Source: Vibrio sp. NTOU-M3 (GTDB lineage: Bacteria; Pseudomonadota; Gammaproteobacteria; Enterobacterales; Vibrionaceae). From it: a stretch of DNA of 64,000 nt. The first letter of the stretch is position 1; the number at the start of each line of letters is the position of its first letter. Shown here in pieces: positions 37,348 through 45,880 of this stretch. The stretch covers positions 1,550,001 through 1,614,000 of the forward strand of contig NZ_CP162100.1 in the NCBI RefSeq assembly GCF_040869035.1, written 5' to 3'. The notes under the pieces were generated by a model, which was given only the letters and a program-made list of their open reading frames with translations, did not search any database and was not told where the DNA came from. The position numbers were made by a program, and so were the translations under genes.

Positions 37348-39648
37348 CTAACGGTTTGAGTCTGGTGCCTCGACAAAACCTTGTTGTTTTCTTGCATCAA
37401 TGGCTTTGAGCGACGCGTTTGCAACGGTTAGCAGTTTATCTTTTAATTGGTAAGCGAGTTCTTCTTTCCCCTGAAGACACAATGCTTCCATTTCTCTTGC
37501 GACCTCCGACAGCTTTCTGTTTCCAAGTGCGAGAGCTGAGCTTCCTAATGTATGTACTTCAAATTCCAATTTGTCTTTATCGTGTTGGTCGACGGCGACA
37601 TTAATCGCAGCTAGCCGGCTTTCAGACTCTACAATGTAGTGTTCTATCAATTCAGGAATGACTTCAGCACAGGTGTCTTCGATCATTTGAACTAAAATAG
37701 TCTCGTCAACGAGGTCATCTCTATCCATATTCGAATTATTCTCACTAGCTACATCATTAGTATTATCCAAGAACTCAATCTTTGGTGACTCTGTTTCTAT
37801 ATGCATGTTGATGAGTTCTTCTTGTTTATTTAAGAATAGATCCATTTTTTCAAGAAGTTGTGATAATCGAACCGGTTTTGATAAATAATCGTTCATACCA
37901 GATGCGAGGAATTGTTCTTTATCACCTGTCAGGGCATGTGCTGTTAGTGCAATGATGGGAGTATTTGCAATTGAAGGGTCGTCAAGCTTGCGGATGGTTT
38001 GGCACGCTTCCATGCCATCCATCAAAGGCATAGAGATATCCATGAAAATTAGATCATATTGGTATTTCTGAACTTGTTCCACAGCTTCAACACCATTGCC
38101 AACGAGATCAATATCAACGCCAGCATTTTTGAACATGTTTTTGATCACTAATTGATTAGCTTTATTATCTTCTGCTACTAGAATGCGAGCCCCAATAAAG
38201 TCACCATGCGCTATTTTAGGGACAGATAACGTTAGACTTTGATCAGCGATTTCAAGACAAACTGTGAACGTGAATGTACTCCCCATATCAGGTTCACTGG
38301 TCACTTCCACACCACCATCCATCAGCTCACACAACCGTTTACAAATTGCGAGCCCAAGCCCAGAACCTTCTTGTGTTCGTGAGTAGCTTTGATCCACCAT
38401 GGTGAATTCATCAAAAAGATAATCCATCGCATTTCTGTTAATGCCAATACCGGTGTCAGAAATACTGCAAGAGATAAGGCAGTTATTTCCGTGGCTTTCA
38501 GCTGAGACTTTGACCGTAATACCGCCTTGTTGGGTGAACTTGAATGCATTTCCAATCAAATTGTTCAGTACTTGTTTCACTCGGTTTTCGTCACCGATAA
38601 CACCACTTGGCGTACTACCATCAACATAACAATGGAGGATAAGATCTCGTTGTTTTGCTATTGGGCCAAAGCTGTCTACCACGCTTTCGACACAATGGCG
38701 AAAATCGAAGGGTTTAGACTCTAAAAGTAGGGTGCTGGATTCCATGCGAGTAAAATCGAGGATGTCGTTAATCACCGACAATAAAAAGTTTCCAGACTCG
38801 GTTCCTGTTTTGATGAGCTGTTTTTGTTCTCGGTTTAATGGTGTTTCTTCGAGTAAATTCATGATGCCTAGCACGCCATTCATAGGTGTTCGTATTTCAT
38901 GAGACATCGACGCTAAGAAACGACTTTTAGCTAAACAGGCATCTTCAGCCTCTTGCCTAGCTTGCTTTAGTTCTTGATAACTTTTTGATAATTTGCCGGA
39001 CATTTCGTCAAACGCACGCGCAACGTCGCCGAGCTCATCTTTTGAGTCGTCTTTTAACTGATATCCGGGGCCGCGTTCACTGACTGTTTTCGCCGCTTTA
39101 GTTAAACGAATCAAGCTTTTAGTTAAGTATGAGCCGAGGAAAAGCGAAAAGATGGCGACCAAAAACACTTCAACGAACGCGATACTAACAATAGATTGCT
39201 TCGCTTGACTGAGCATTTGATTGATGGCCGACGTACCAAAGCCCATGTCGATATGACCATAGACGGTTCCATCACTGACAATGTCGACGCGCTTATCAAA
39301 TATTCCATCAGAAACAGCGTTAAGGTTATGGTCTTCTTCCATTTGTCTGGCGAGTAGGTCTTTATCTCCAGCGCACGCCATGTCTTTCCCTTGGCGAGTG
39401 ATCCGAACATACAATAAGTCTTCCAAACTCATAATTTCATTGACCATGTCATCCAGCGTTGCGAGGTCAGTAGAGAGCACCGCATCTTTGGTGGCATGAG
39501 CAAACATGTTTGCTGTGGTATTTGCACGTTGAATCAAGTGCTTTTCACTTGCGTCAGATAGAAAAGACATGGCACTGAAGACCAATAACATCAACAACAC
39601 AATCTCAATTGACGCAATACCTATGATGGTTTTTGCTCTGAATGACAT
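37348..39648 (-). CDS. sypF: hybrid sensor histidine kinase with receiver and HPt, SypF-like
   Basis: Inner-membrane hybrid kinase of 766 residues. Membrane helices are at about 8-30 and 152-176, with a periplasmic sensor domain between; HAMP follows at about 177-228. The phospho-acceptor His250 is in SMSHEIRTPMNG, and ATP-binding boxes are NLIGNAFKF, DTGIGI and GSGLGLAI. The receiver Asp537 is in IFMDISMP. The HPt domain at the C-terminus has His699 in EVHTLGSSALALG. It is co-transcribed with sypG and follows a PhnD-like periplasmic gene that may feed its sensor domain. Confidence 0.93.
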   Translation of the reverse strand: MSFRAKTIIGIASIEIVLLMLLVFSAMSFLSDASEKHLIQRANTTANMFAHATKDAVLSTDLATLDDMVNEIMSLEDLLYVRITRQGKDMACAGDKDLLARQMEEDHNLNAVSDGIFDKRVDIVSDGTVYGHIDMGFGTSAINQMLSQAKQSIVSIAFVEVFLVAIFSLFLGSYLTKSLIRLTKAAKTVSERGPGYQLKDDSKDELGDVARAFDEMSGKLSKSYQELKQARQEAEDACLAKSRFLASMSHEIRTPMNGVLGIMNLLEETPLNREQKQLIKTGTESGNFLLSVINDILDFTRMESSTLLLESKPFDFRHCVESVVDSFGPIAKQRDLILHCYVDGSTPSGVIGDENRVKQVLNNLIGNAFKFTQQGGITVKVSAESHGNNCLISCSISDTGIGINRNAMDYLFDEFTMVDQSYSRTQEGSGLGLAICKRLCELMDGGVEVTSEPDMGSTFTFTVCLEIADQSLTLSVPKIAHGDFIGARILVAEDNKANQLVIKNMFKNAGVDIDLVGNGVEAVEQVQKYQYDLIFMDISMPLMDGMEACQTIRKLDDPSIANTPIIALTAHALTGDKEQFLASGMNDYLSKPVRLSQLLEKMDLFLNKQEELINMHIETESPKIEFLDNTNDVASENNSNMDRDDLVDETILVQMIEDTCAEVIPELIEHYIVESESRLAAINVAVDQHDKDKLEFEVHTLGSSALALGNRKLSEVAREMEALCLQGKEELAYQLKDKLLTVANASLKAIDARKQQGFVEAPDSNR

Positions 39649-39680
39649 AACGACCTCCTAGACAAACAAGTGCCTACGTA

Positions 39681-40475
39681 TTAATTGAGTAAGTTGATAT
39701 TCAATGACCGCACGTCTTGCCAATCGCTATCTGTAGCAGACTCAAACCCTTTGATTTTTAACGTATCAAGGATTGCTTGGTTTTGTTTGGTATCAGCCAG
39801 CTCAGTCAGTGCCTGCTGAACGAGCATCAAAACATCGACGTCCATACGTGGATGAACCGCAATGGCATGCGGTGTATAACCTTCAGTCTGAAAAATAGGC
39901 TTAAGCTGCGAACGTGTTTCTTTATCTAGAGATTTGAATGTGCGGATCACGCCACCTCCTGCTGGGAAAAAGCCTCGCGCAACCGACAAATAAACAGAAT
40001 CATGCGAACTAACATAATTGGGTGTAAAATCGACACCGGCTTTGATGAGATGGTCCCGCGTTAAGATGGATGCGGCAAAGGCGGCCTGAGACGGAAAAGC
40101 AAGGGTAGAATCTTTCAGCTGTTCTAACGATGTTATTCCGCTGTCTTTTCGTACCACGATGATGCCATGAATCTGTTTATCTTTTGCTTTCGCAATTGCT
40201 TTGTAGCCCGGGCTACTACTGAATGTGGTGTAGTGATAGGGGTTCATATAGGCAATGTCGTAACTGCCTAAGCGAAGCTGCTCTTCAAACGTGGGGATGT
40301 CTTTTGCTGTCGAAAAGACAAACTGATGTCCCGTTGCGTTTGAAAGATAATCTGTGATTGGCGTCCATTGCTGTGCAAGGCGGGTAGCGGATTGTTGCGG
40401 AACAACACCAAAGGTAAATGTTTTCCCCATAACATGGGAAGTAAAAGCAATAAGTAATAAGAGAAGCCATTTCAT
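39681..40475 (-). CDS. PhnD-like periplasmic binding protein at the sypE position
   Basis: Periplasmic protein of 264 residues of the phosphate/phosphonate-binding (PhnD/SsuA/TauA) superfamily. A signal peptide (MKWLLLLLIAFTSHVMG) is followed by FTFGVVPQQSATRLAQQWTPITDYLSNATGHQF, typical of PhnD-like proteins, then LRLGSYDIAYMNPYHY. It has no ABC partners. It lies 11 bases after sypD and 32 bases before sypF, where V. fischeri has the response regulator sypE. The likely job is ligand sensing for SypF. The ligand is unknown. Confidence 0.8.
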   Translation of the reverse strand: MKWLLLLLIAFTSHVMGKTFTFGVVPQQSATRLAQQWTPITDYLSNATGHQFVFSTAKDIPTFEEQLRLGSYDIAYMNPYHYTTFSSSPGYKAIAKAKDKQIHGIIVVRKDSGITSLEQLKDSTLAFPSQAAFAASILTRDHLIKAGVDFTPNYVSSHDSVYLSVARGFFPAGGGVIRTFKSLDKETRSQLKPIFQTEGYTPHAIAVHPRMDVDVLMLVQQALTELADTKQNQAILDTLKIKGFESATDSDWQDVRSLNINLLN

Positions 40476-40486
40476 TGTGTGTTCTC

Positions 40487-41179
40487 CTAAGCGGATTGAG
40501 AGAGCATTTCGATTGCCGTTAAACGCCTTTCTATCGAAAGTCTAAGTTTCTGAGGAATTAACCGTAAACGACGTAATTCACGAATGATTTCTTGCGCAAG
40601 TGTCGGTTGGTCTTTGACATTTAATATGGTGCCAAGTAATGAAATTCGTTCCGATTGAAGAAGTTCGACCGCTTTAGTTAATTGCGAGGAGGTCGTTGTG
40701 CCACCACGAACAACCAAAATGGTTTTGTCACATGCACTCGCGACGCTTTGCGCTGGAATATTGCCACGGTTGATCTTGAGTATGGGGGAAGTATCGATAA
40801 TGACGCGATCAAATCGTGTTAACCATAATTGAACCGCTTTTTGTAAATTGTTGGGGTCTTTGTATGCCAGTTGTGTTGAGCGATCCGTCGGTATGGTTAA
40901 GCCGGTAAAAAGCTGATGTGTTTCTTTGTGTTCGACCCAATGTTCTTCTGTATCCCCAATCACCATGTCTAATTCTTCAAAAGCTGGGTGCAGCATATTG
41001 AGGTCAACAAGCAAAGTTTGATGACCAGCTAGTAAGTAACGTTCAGTCAATGCGGTTGCGATTGACGTGACCCCGTCACTGGCTGAGCATCCAGTGATGC
41101 ATACTGAACGACAGTGGTTCATTTCAGCGGCCAAATAAATTTGTTCTATCTCGGTGTGAGTTGCAGGAATCGGCATCAT
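40487..41179 (-). CDS. sypD: Wzc/CpsD-like ATPase without a Walker A lysine, SypD-like
   Basis: ParA/BY-kinase-like cytoplasmic protein of about 230 residues. SVCITGCSASDGVTSIATALTERYLLAGHQTLLVDLNMLHPAF is the region of Walker A and A-prime. The expected lysine of the GxGK(S/T) loop is Val here (GVTS), and A-prime reads LLVDLNM. DRVIIDTSPIL is the Walker B position. No tyrosine cluster is seen at the C-terminus. Its start overlaps the sypC stop (ATGA). It may work as a non-catalytic partner of SypO or use an atypical nucleotide loop. Confidence 0.85.
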   Translation of the reverse strand: MMPIPATHTEIEQIYLAAEMNHCRSVCITGCSASDGVTSIATALTERYLLAGHQTLLVDLNMLHPAFEELDMVIGDTEEHWVEHKETHQLFTGLTIPTDRSTQLAYKDPNNLQKAVQLWLTRFDRVIIDTSPILKINRGNIPAQSVASACDKTILVVRGGTTTSSQLTKAVELLQSERISLLGTILNVKDQPTLAQEIIRELRRLRLIPQKLRLSIERRLTAIEMLSQSA

Positions 41180-43269
41180 AACGCTCCTATAAGGACGATG
41201 GTTGTCGCTAGGCGAAGGATGTCTTGTAATCCGACACGTGCTTTCTCCATAAAGCTGTCATTTTGATCAGGGATGTAGATTGTGTCGCCAGCACGAAGCA
41301 CAGGCAGATGGTAAATATTGGCGGTCTTACTGAATTCAATCAGGTCAAAAGTGCGTGCCTGTCCTTGGCAACAAGACATATTTACGATCGAGATCTTTTC
41401 AAGATAGGCTCTATCGCTTGGTCCTCCGGCTTCTGCCAAAATATCGAGAATGGTCATGTTGTCGTTAAAAACATAGCGGCCAGGGTTATTGACGGCACCT
41501 AAAACACGAACCGTGGATTCTTTAGAGCGATCAAGCCAATTTTTATTTTTTTCAGGAATGTAAATGGTGTCGCCCATAGTGACATTCGGAAGTAAGTTTT
41601 CATCTCCGGTTTCAAAATACAGCGACAGGTTGAGCTTGCTTACTTGTGAGTACGTTTTATCACGGTGAGTAATGCGAATATTGTGTATATCTGCATCTTT
41701 TGTTGGCCCATCTGCTGCGGATAAAATATCAAGGAAGTGCATATCTTTGGTAAACCGATAACGCCCTGGGGCATTGACTTGACCAAAGACATAAATCGAT
41801 GCATCTGAGCTTTGGCGTACCCACTGAGATTTATTGTCACTGGGATCTTGTGGTAAATCATGAATGCGAACGATAGAACCCGCACTGATTTGAGGAAGTT
41901 CTAATGAAGGGGCGCCTTTGATAATAAAGTCGTCCAAATTAAATACGACCATTTTTCCAGTGTGAGTTACAACTTCAATTTTTGAGGTGTCAGCTCTGAG
42001 TGTTGGCCCACCAACGTGTGCGAGAAGATCGATCAGATCCATTTCATCCGACCATTCAATTCGCCCAGGACGAACCACTTCACCCATTACACTGACGGCG
42101 CGATCAGGCGATATTTTTAACCACGACTTCTCATTCATGTCTGTTTTTTCAGGAACAAAAATCGCGTCACCCGACTTTATTTGAGGGGGCTTGGTGCCGT
42201 TCAATCCTTCAGTGTAAGCAGTGAGATCAAATCGAATCACTTTACCATTGGCTTTTAGCACACGGATCTGGCGTGATTCCGCAAATCGTGTCGGTCCGCC
42301 GGCATTCGCGAGTATATCCATAAACGTTGCACCTTTGTTACCTTCGTAAGCTCCTGGATGTGCAACTTCCCCCATGATGTAGACGGTATTTGCCCCAGAT
42401 TTAATCTCTTCTTCTTGTTTGGGTACAAATACAGTGGTGCCCGGAGTGAGTGTGGGCAGTAAAGACTCATCACCGCTATCGAGATACTGTTTTAAGTTAA
42501 ATAGCTGTGGTGTGTTATCACTTATCACACGGATTTGTTCAACACTGGCATAGCGAGTGACACCTCCCGAGCGCATCAAAATATCAACGAGGTCAGTATT
42601 GTCCTTATAACTAAATGAGCCAGGTGCATTCACTTCACCAAACACTTTAATCGCTCGACGGTTGTCGGCGCTGTCGCCCGAATTGGCAAGCTTCGCAGCA
42701 TCAAATTGCTGCTCAATATTGCCAACCAAAGGGGAGGCAGGAACAAACAGAGTATCGAGTGATTGCAGCGTTGGCAGCATAGAGTCGTCACCGGAATCTA
42801 AAAATGCTTTGTAATTGAACCGCTGTTTTTGTCCGCCACGTTTTAAGAACATATTGTCTAACTGCGCACCTGAGCGCAGTCCGCCAGCTGCGTGCAACGC
42901 AGTTTGGATATCAGTCGATATTGGTAATGTGTATTCACCCGGTGCATTGACATAACCCTGTACGGAAATCAAAATTTGTTGTTGCGCGATAAACACATCG
43001 GCATTGGTGATGTCACGAAACACTTTACTTAATGCTTCTTTTACACTGGTTTCGAGCTGGTTCTCATCATAACCTGCAACGTATATTTGCCCAACTTCCG
43101 GCAGAGTAATACGGCCACGCTTGTCCACTTGAAACCCTTTATTTAGTGCTTCTTCTCCGGGCAAATTGACTTGCACCAAATCACCGACTTGTACTTTGGT
43201 TTCTTGGGCTTTTACTGTATTAACATAGCCAACAAAAAGGATGACCAGAATGAGGTTAATCCATTTCAT
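41176..43269 (-). CDS. sypC: outer-membrane polysaccharide export protein with six SLBB repeats, SypC-like
   Basis: Wza-family export protein of 697 residues. Start at 43269 (MKWINLILVILFVGYVNTVKA), with AGGAGG upstream. The signal peptide ends at KAQ without a lipobox Cys. The PES domain (about 24-105) begins VQVGDLVQVNLPGEEALNKGF. Six SLBB repeats follow, marked by VNAPGEY, VNAPGSF, AHPGAY, VRPGRI, VNAPGRY and VNNPGRY, each with a D-I-L-x-x-A-G-G-type motif. The C-terminal ARVGLQDILRLATTIVLIGAL fits the outer-membrane helix of Wza. It is much longer than E. coli Wza because of the extra repeats. Confidence 0.9.
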   Translation of the reverse strand: MKWINLILVILFVGYVNTVKAQETKVQVGDLVQVNLPGEEALNKGFQVDKRGRITLPEVGQIYVAGYDENQLETSVKEALSKVFRDITNADVFIAQQQILISVQGYVNAPGEYTLPISTDIQTALHAAGGLRSGAQLDNMFLKRGGQKQRFNYKAFLDSGDDSMLPTLQSLDTLFVPASPLVGNIEQQFDAAKLANSGDSADNRRAIKVFGEVNAPGSFSYKDNTDLVDILMRSGGVTRYASVEQIRVISDNTPQLFNLKQYLDSGDESLLPTLTPGTTVFVPKQEEEIKSGANTVYIMGEVAHPGAYEGNKGATFMDILANAGGPTRFAESRQIRVLKANGKVIRFDLTAYTEGLNGTKPPQIKSGDAIFVPEKTDMNEKSWLKISPDRAVSVMGEVVRPGRIEWSDEMDLIDLLAHVGGPTLRADTSKIEVVTHTGKMVVFNLDDFIIKGAPSLELPQISAGSIVRIHDLPQDPSDNKSQWVRQSSDASIYVFGQVNAPGRYRFTKDMHFLDILSAADGPTKDADIHNIRITHRDKTYSQVSKLNLSLYFETGDENLLPNVTMGDTIYIPEKNKNWLDRSKESTVRVLGAVNNPGRYVFNDNMTILDILAEAGGPSDRAYLEKISIVNMSCCQGQARTFDLIEFSKTANIYHLPVLRAGDTIYIPDQNDSFMEKARVGLQDILRLATTIVLIGAL

Positions 43270-44092
43270 AAAAGCCTCCTTGCGAATGGCTCGCTGAATT
43301 GTCTTGAGTAGATATGATTTCAATGCTGACTCGCCGATTGGTTAAGCGGGTAGCATCAGAATCCCCTTCGAATAGCGGTAGTGAGGCACCAAGTGATTGA
43401 GTCGTGATTCGGCTAGGTGATAAGCCAAAGATCGTAAGGTAGCGTTTAACTTGCTTAGCTCTTTCCATCGCTAATTGCTGGTTATACTCTTCACCACCAA
43501 TCGCATCGGCATGTCCAGTGACACTCAAATTCAATGTGGGATGCTCGCGAAGAATATGGGCTGATTGGGCAAGGTGTCCCATATATTTGGGATTAATTTC
43601 AGTGGAATTAAATGCAAATTGATTATCGACATTAAACAGATTAAACAACTGGTCGATAACGGCTAACTGCTGCGTTAACTGAAATTGGTTTGATGGCGGA
43701 GTGCAATTTGCTTGAGATGTTACATAGTCCAACTGTAACTCAAGTTGATTGAGGCGTTTTCTTTGAATAACCAGATCGTTCGCCGCATCTAGCAATAATC
43801 CACCTTCAAGTTCGCGTGCAATGCGATTTTGTTTTTCTATTGCCTGTACAACCGCTGCGGGGAAACACCATTTTGCCCCTTCACGAATTAATGACTCCAG
43901 ATGTAATTTTGCTAACTTCCAGTCAAACCGCAGACCGTGCTCCGGACCTAATGGTTCATCAGGCATCACAGGAGAGAAACTAGCGTCTGCATAATGTTCC
44001 GCCAAGCCACCGCGCCCTTGTGGTGCGTGGCTCGCACAACCTGCTAGGTAAAATGAGGCCGCAAGTAGGGCTATGTAGTATAGAGTTCGCAT
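43256..44092 (-). CDS. sypB: OmpA-family lipoprotein, SypB-like
   Basis: Envelope lipoprotein of 278 residues. Lipobox YLAGC ends the signal (MRTLYYIALLAASFYLAGC). The OmpA C-terminal peptidoglycan-binding domain (about 155-265) includes FAFNSTEINPKYMGHLAQSAHIL, SVTGHADAIGGEEYNQQLAMERAKQVKRYL and ATRLTNRRVSIEI. A helical linker lies before it. It overlaps the sypC start by 14 bases and follows sypA by 30 bases. It may anchor the export apparatus. Confidence 0.9.
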   Translation of the reverse strand: MRTLYYIALLAASFYLAGCASHAPQGRGGLAEHYADASFSPVMPDEPLGPEHGLRFDWKLAKLHLESLIREGAKWCFPAAVVQAIEKQNRIARELEGGLLLDAANDLVIQRKRLNQLELQLDYVTSQANCTPPSNQFQLTQQLAVIDQLFNLFNVDNQFAFNSTEINPKYMGHLAQSAHILREHPTLNLSVTGHADAIGGEEYNQQLAMERAKQVKRYLTIFGLSPSRITTQSLGASLPLFEGDSDATRLTNRRVSIEIISTQDNSASHSQGGFYEMD

Positions 44093-44122
44093 GCCAACTG
44101 TCCTTGTTAGTGATTGTTATTA

Positions 44123-44443
44123 TTAGTGTGTTCTGGAGTTCACTGGAATCGCTTGTCCGATCCGCAATAAGTTGATGATTTCTAAAGGCTGACCAGTCAC
44201 ATTTTCTAGTCGCATATTTCTTTCGCGTTCGATCAAGCGCTTGTAGAGATAAACAAGTGCGCCGACACCTGAAGAATCTAAAAACTCAACGTTGCTAAAG
44301 TCGATTTCAATTTCTTGATGGCAATCATTGGCAATGACATCGTCGATATGAGGTTGGGCATCACGGCTACCATCAGCGTCCAAATTTCCATTAATCATTA
44401 AAGTCAGGATGGTGGTGCTTGCTTCGATCTGTTTAAGTTCCAT
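44123..44443 (-). CDS. sypA: STAS-domain protein, SypA-like
   Basis: Cytoplasmic STAS protein of 106 residues like anti-sigma-factor antagonists. Start at ATG 44443 (MELKQIEASTTILTLMINGN), preceded by AGGAG; the longer frame is excluded because the sigma-54 promoter lies inside it. The phospho-acceptor region is VEFLDSSGVGALVYLYK (Ser57/58). In V. fischeri SypA is phosphorylated and dephosphorylated by SypE. No SypE is present here, so this form may be controlled by another Ser kinase or not at all. First gene of the cluster. Confidence 0.9.
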   Translation of the reverse strand: MELKQIEASTTILTLMINGNLDADGSRDAQPHIDDVIANDCHQEIEIDFSNVEFLDSSGVGALVYLYKRLIERERNMRLENVTGQPLEIINLLRIGQAIPVNSRTH

Positions 44444-44473
44444 AGCGCTTCTCCTTTTTGTTTTCTCAAGTAG

Positions 44474-44490
44474 TGCAGGAGCTGTGCCAA
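44474..44490 (-). promoter_or_regulatory. sigma-54 promoter of sypA
   Basis: On the minus strand TTGGCACAGCTCCTGCA has GG-N10-GC and a perfect TGGCAC. The expected start site is about 20 bases before the sypA ATG. Confidence 0.85.
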
Positions 44491-44537
44491 ATGAAAAGTG
44501 ACCGAATAACAAGTGCTTATATGTTCAGTTGTAAGGT

Positions 44538-44574
44538 TTCTCAATTTGAAAGGTGGTTATTCTCAAATTGAGAA
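44538..44574. promoter_or_regulatory. tandem SypG enhancer sites for sypA
   Basis: TTCTCAATTTGAA (44538-44550) and TTCTCAAATTGAGAA (44560-44574) both fit TTCTCA-N3-TG; the second is a palindrome. They are centred about 55-80 bases upstream of the sypA -24 element. The spacing between the two is 22 bases, about two turns of DNA. Confidence 0.75.
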
Positions 44575-44778
44575 TGAATCTGTGAACGTTAATAAGATTG
44601 ACTCATAAATTAGACGCAAAAATGAAGGCGAGTCTTAATCTTAATTGATTGAATTTTATTGCTATTGTTAATGAGATGGTGAGTGTTTAATCAATAAACT
44701 TATAAACAGGGTCTTGTATTATAACTTTCACTGTCACAGTATTTATGTCCTAGACCCGCACACAAGAATTATCTTTAT

Positions 44779-44791
44779 AGAATAATATTCT
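44779..44791. repeat. palindrome in the wecB leader
   Basis: AGAATAATATTCT, a perfect 13-base palindrome, ends 15 bases before the wecB ATG. It may be an operator or only AT-rich chance. Confidence 0.35.
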
Positions 44792-44806
44792 TTAAAAGGA
44801 AAGCTA

Positions 44807-45880
44807 ATGGCTAAAGATGTACTGATTGTTACTGGCACTCGTCCAGAAATTATTAAGATGGCGCCAGTTTATAAAGAGTTTAAAGCTCAAGGGTATTCCA
44901 TTGAATGGTGTCACACTGGTCAACATGACACGTTGGCAGAACAAACATTTGATGTATTTAGTATCACTCCTGACTATGTTTTTTCTCGACCTGAAGGGAA
45001 TGGTTTGACGAATTTGCTGGCTGGTTTGATGAAAAATATTGAATCTGTCATACAAGCCAAGAAGTTTGATTGTGTGTTGGTCCATGGAGATACAAGTTCT
45101 ACATTAGCAGGTGCGCTGACCGCTTTTTACAATCAAGTGCCTTTTATTGGTCATGTAGAAGCAGGGCTGCGTTCGGGCAATATGCAACATCCTTTCCCTG
45201 AAGAATCTAATCGTACCTTGGTCGCTCAAATAGCGAACTTGCACTTCGCGCCTACAAAAGTGGCACGAGATGCATTGTTGCATGAAGGGGTACCACACGA
45301 ACATATTTTGGTTACTGGAAATACCGCAGTTGATGCGCAGCAGTATTTACTTGATAGCGGAAAGATCATCAAACAAGAGACTAACACAGTACTTGTGACT
45401 GCTCATCGTCGCGAGAACTGGGCGTCGATCCCTACGATTTGCTCAGCAATTAAAGCGTTAAGTGCACAGAAACCGGAATTGGAATTTGTACTAGCCACAC
45501 ACCCGAATCCAGTGGTTAAAGAGGCCGTACTATCAAATGTCAAAGATTGTCAAGCGATCAAAGTAGTAGAGCCATTGGACTATATGGAGCTTCAACAAAC
45601 ACTGGCTCAAGCGAGGTTAGTATTGACCGATTCTGGCGGTATTCAGGAGGAAGCTCCAACCTTTGGAACCAAAGTGGTTGTTTTACGTGAAACGACAGAA
45701 CGGCCAGAAGCTGTGAATATGGGGCTATCTCAACTTGCGGGTGCGACGGATGTAAATCGAATTTTAAATTCAGCATTAGCGCTCTTGGATGAAGGGAATG
45801 ATCCTCAAGCCATAAACCCATATGGCGATGGTCAATCTTCAAGCCGAATCGTAGAGCAAATAAAGCTACTACTAAACTAA
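44807..45880 (+). CDS. wecB: UDP-N-acetylglucosamine 2-epimerase
   Basis: Cytoplasmic enzyme of 357 residues that converts UDP-GlcNAc to UDP-ManNAc. GTRPEIIKMAPV near the start, VHGDTSSTLAGALTAFYNQVPFIGHVEAGLRSGN, HPFPEESNR, LVTAHRRENW, TDSGGIQEEAP and LRETTERPEA are the family motifs, with the catalytic Asp, Glu and His. AGGAAAG precedes the ATG. It is divergent from sypA and upstream of nfrB/nfrA on the same strand. No wecC lies nearby, so UDP-ManNAc itself is probably the wanted product, for the NfrB-like transferase. Confidence 0.95.
   Translation: MAKDVLIVTGTRPEIIKMAPVYKEFKAQGYSIEWCHTGQHDTLAEQTFDVFSITPDYVFSRPEGNGLTNLLAGLMKNIESVIQAKKFDCVLVHGDTSSTLAGALTAFYNQVPFIGHVEAGLRSGNMQHPFPEESNRTLVAQIANLHFAPTKVARDALLHEGVPHEHILVTGNTAVDAQQYLLDSGKIIKQETNTVLVTAHRRENWASIPTICSAIKALSAQKPELEFVLATHPNPVVKEAVLSNVKDCQAIKVVEPLDYMELQQTLAQARLVLTDSGGIQEEAPTFGTKVVVLRETTERPEAVNMGLSQLAGATDVNRILNSALALLDEGNDPQAINPYGDGQSSSRIVEQIKLLLN

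Noticed and set aside
37320..37424. Longer sypG start inside sypF
   Set aside because: The receiver domain begins at the ATG at 37319, which has its own ribosome site.
44474..44512. N-terminal extension of SypA from an ATG at 44512
   Set aside because: It has no ribosome site and runs across the sigma-54 promoter; the ATG at 44443 has AGGAG.
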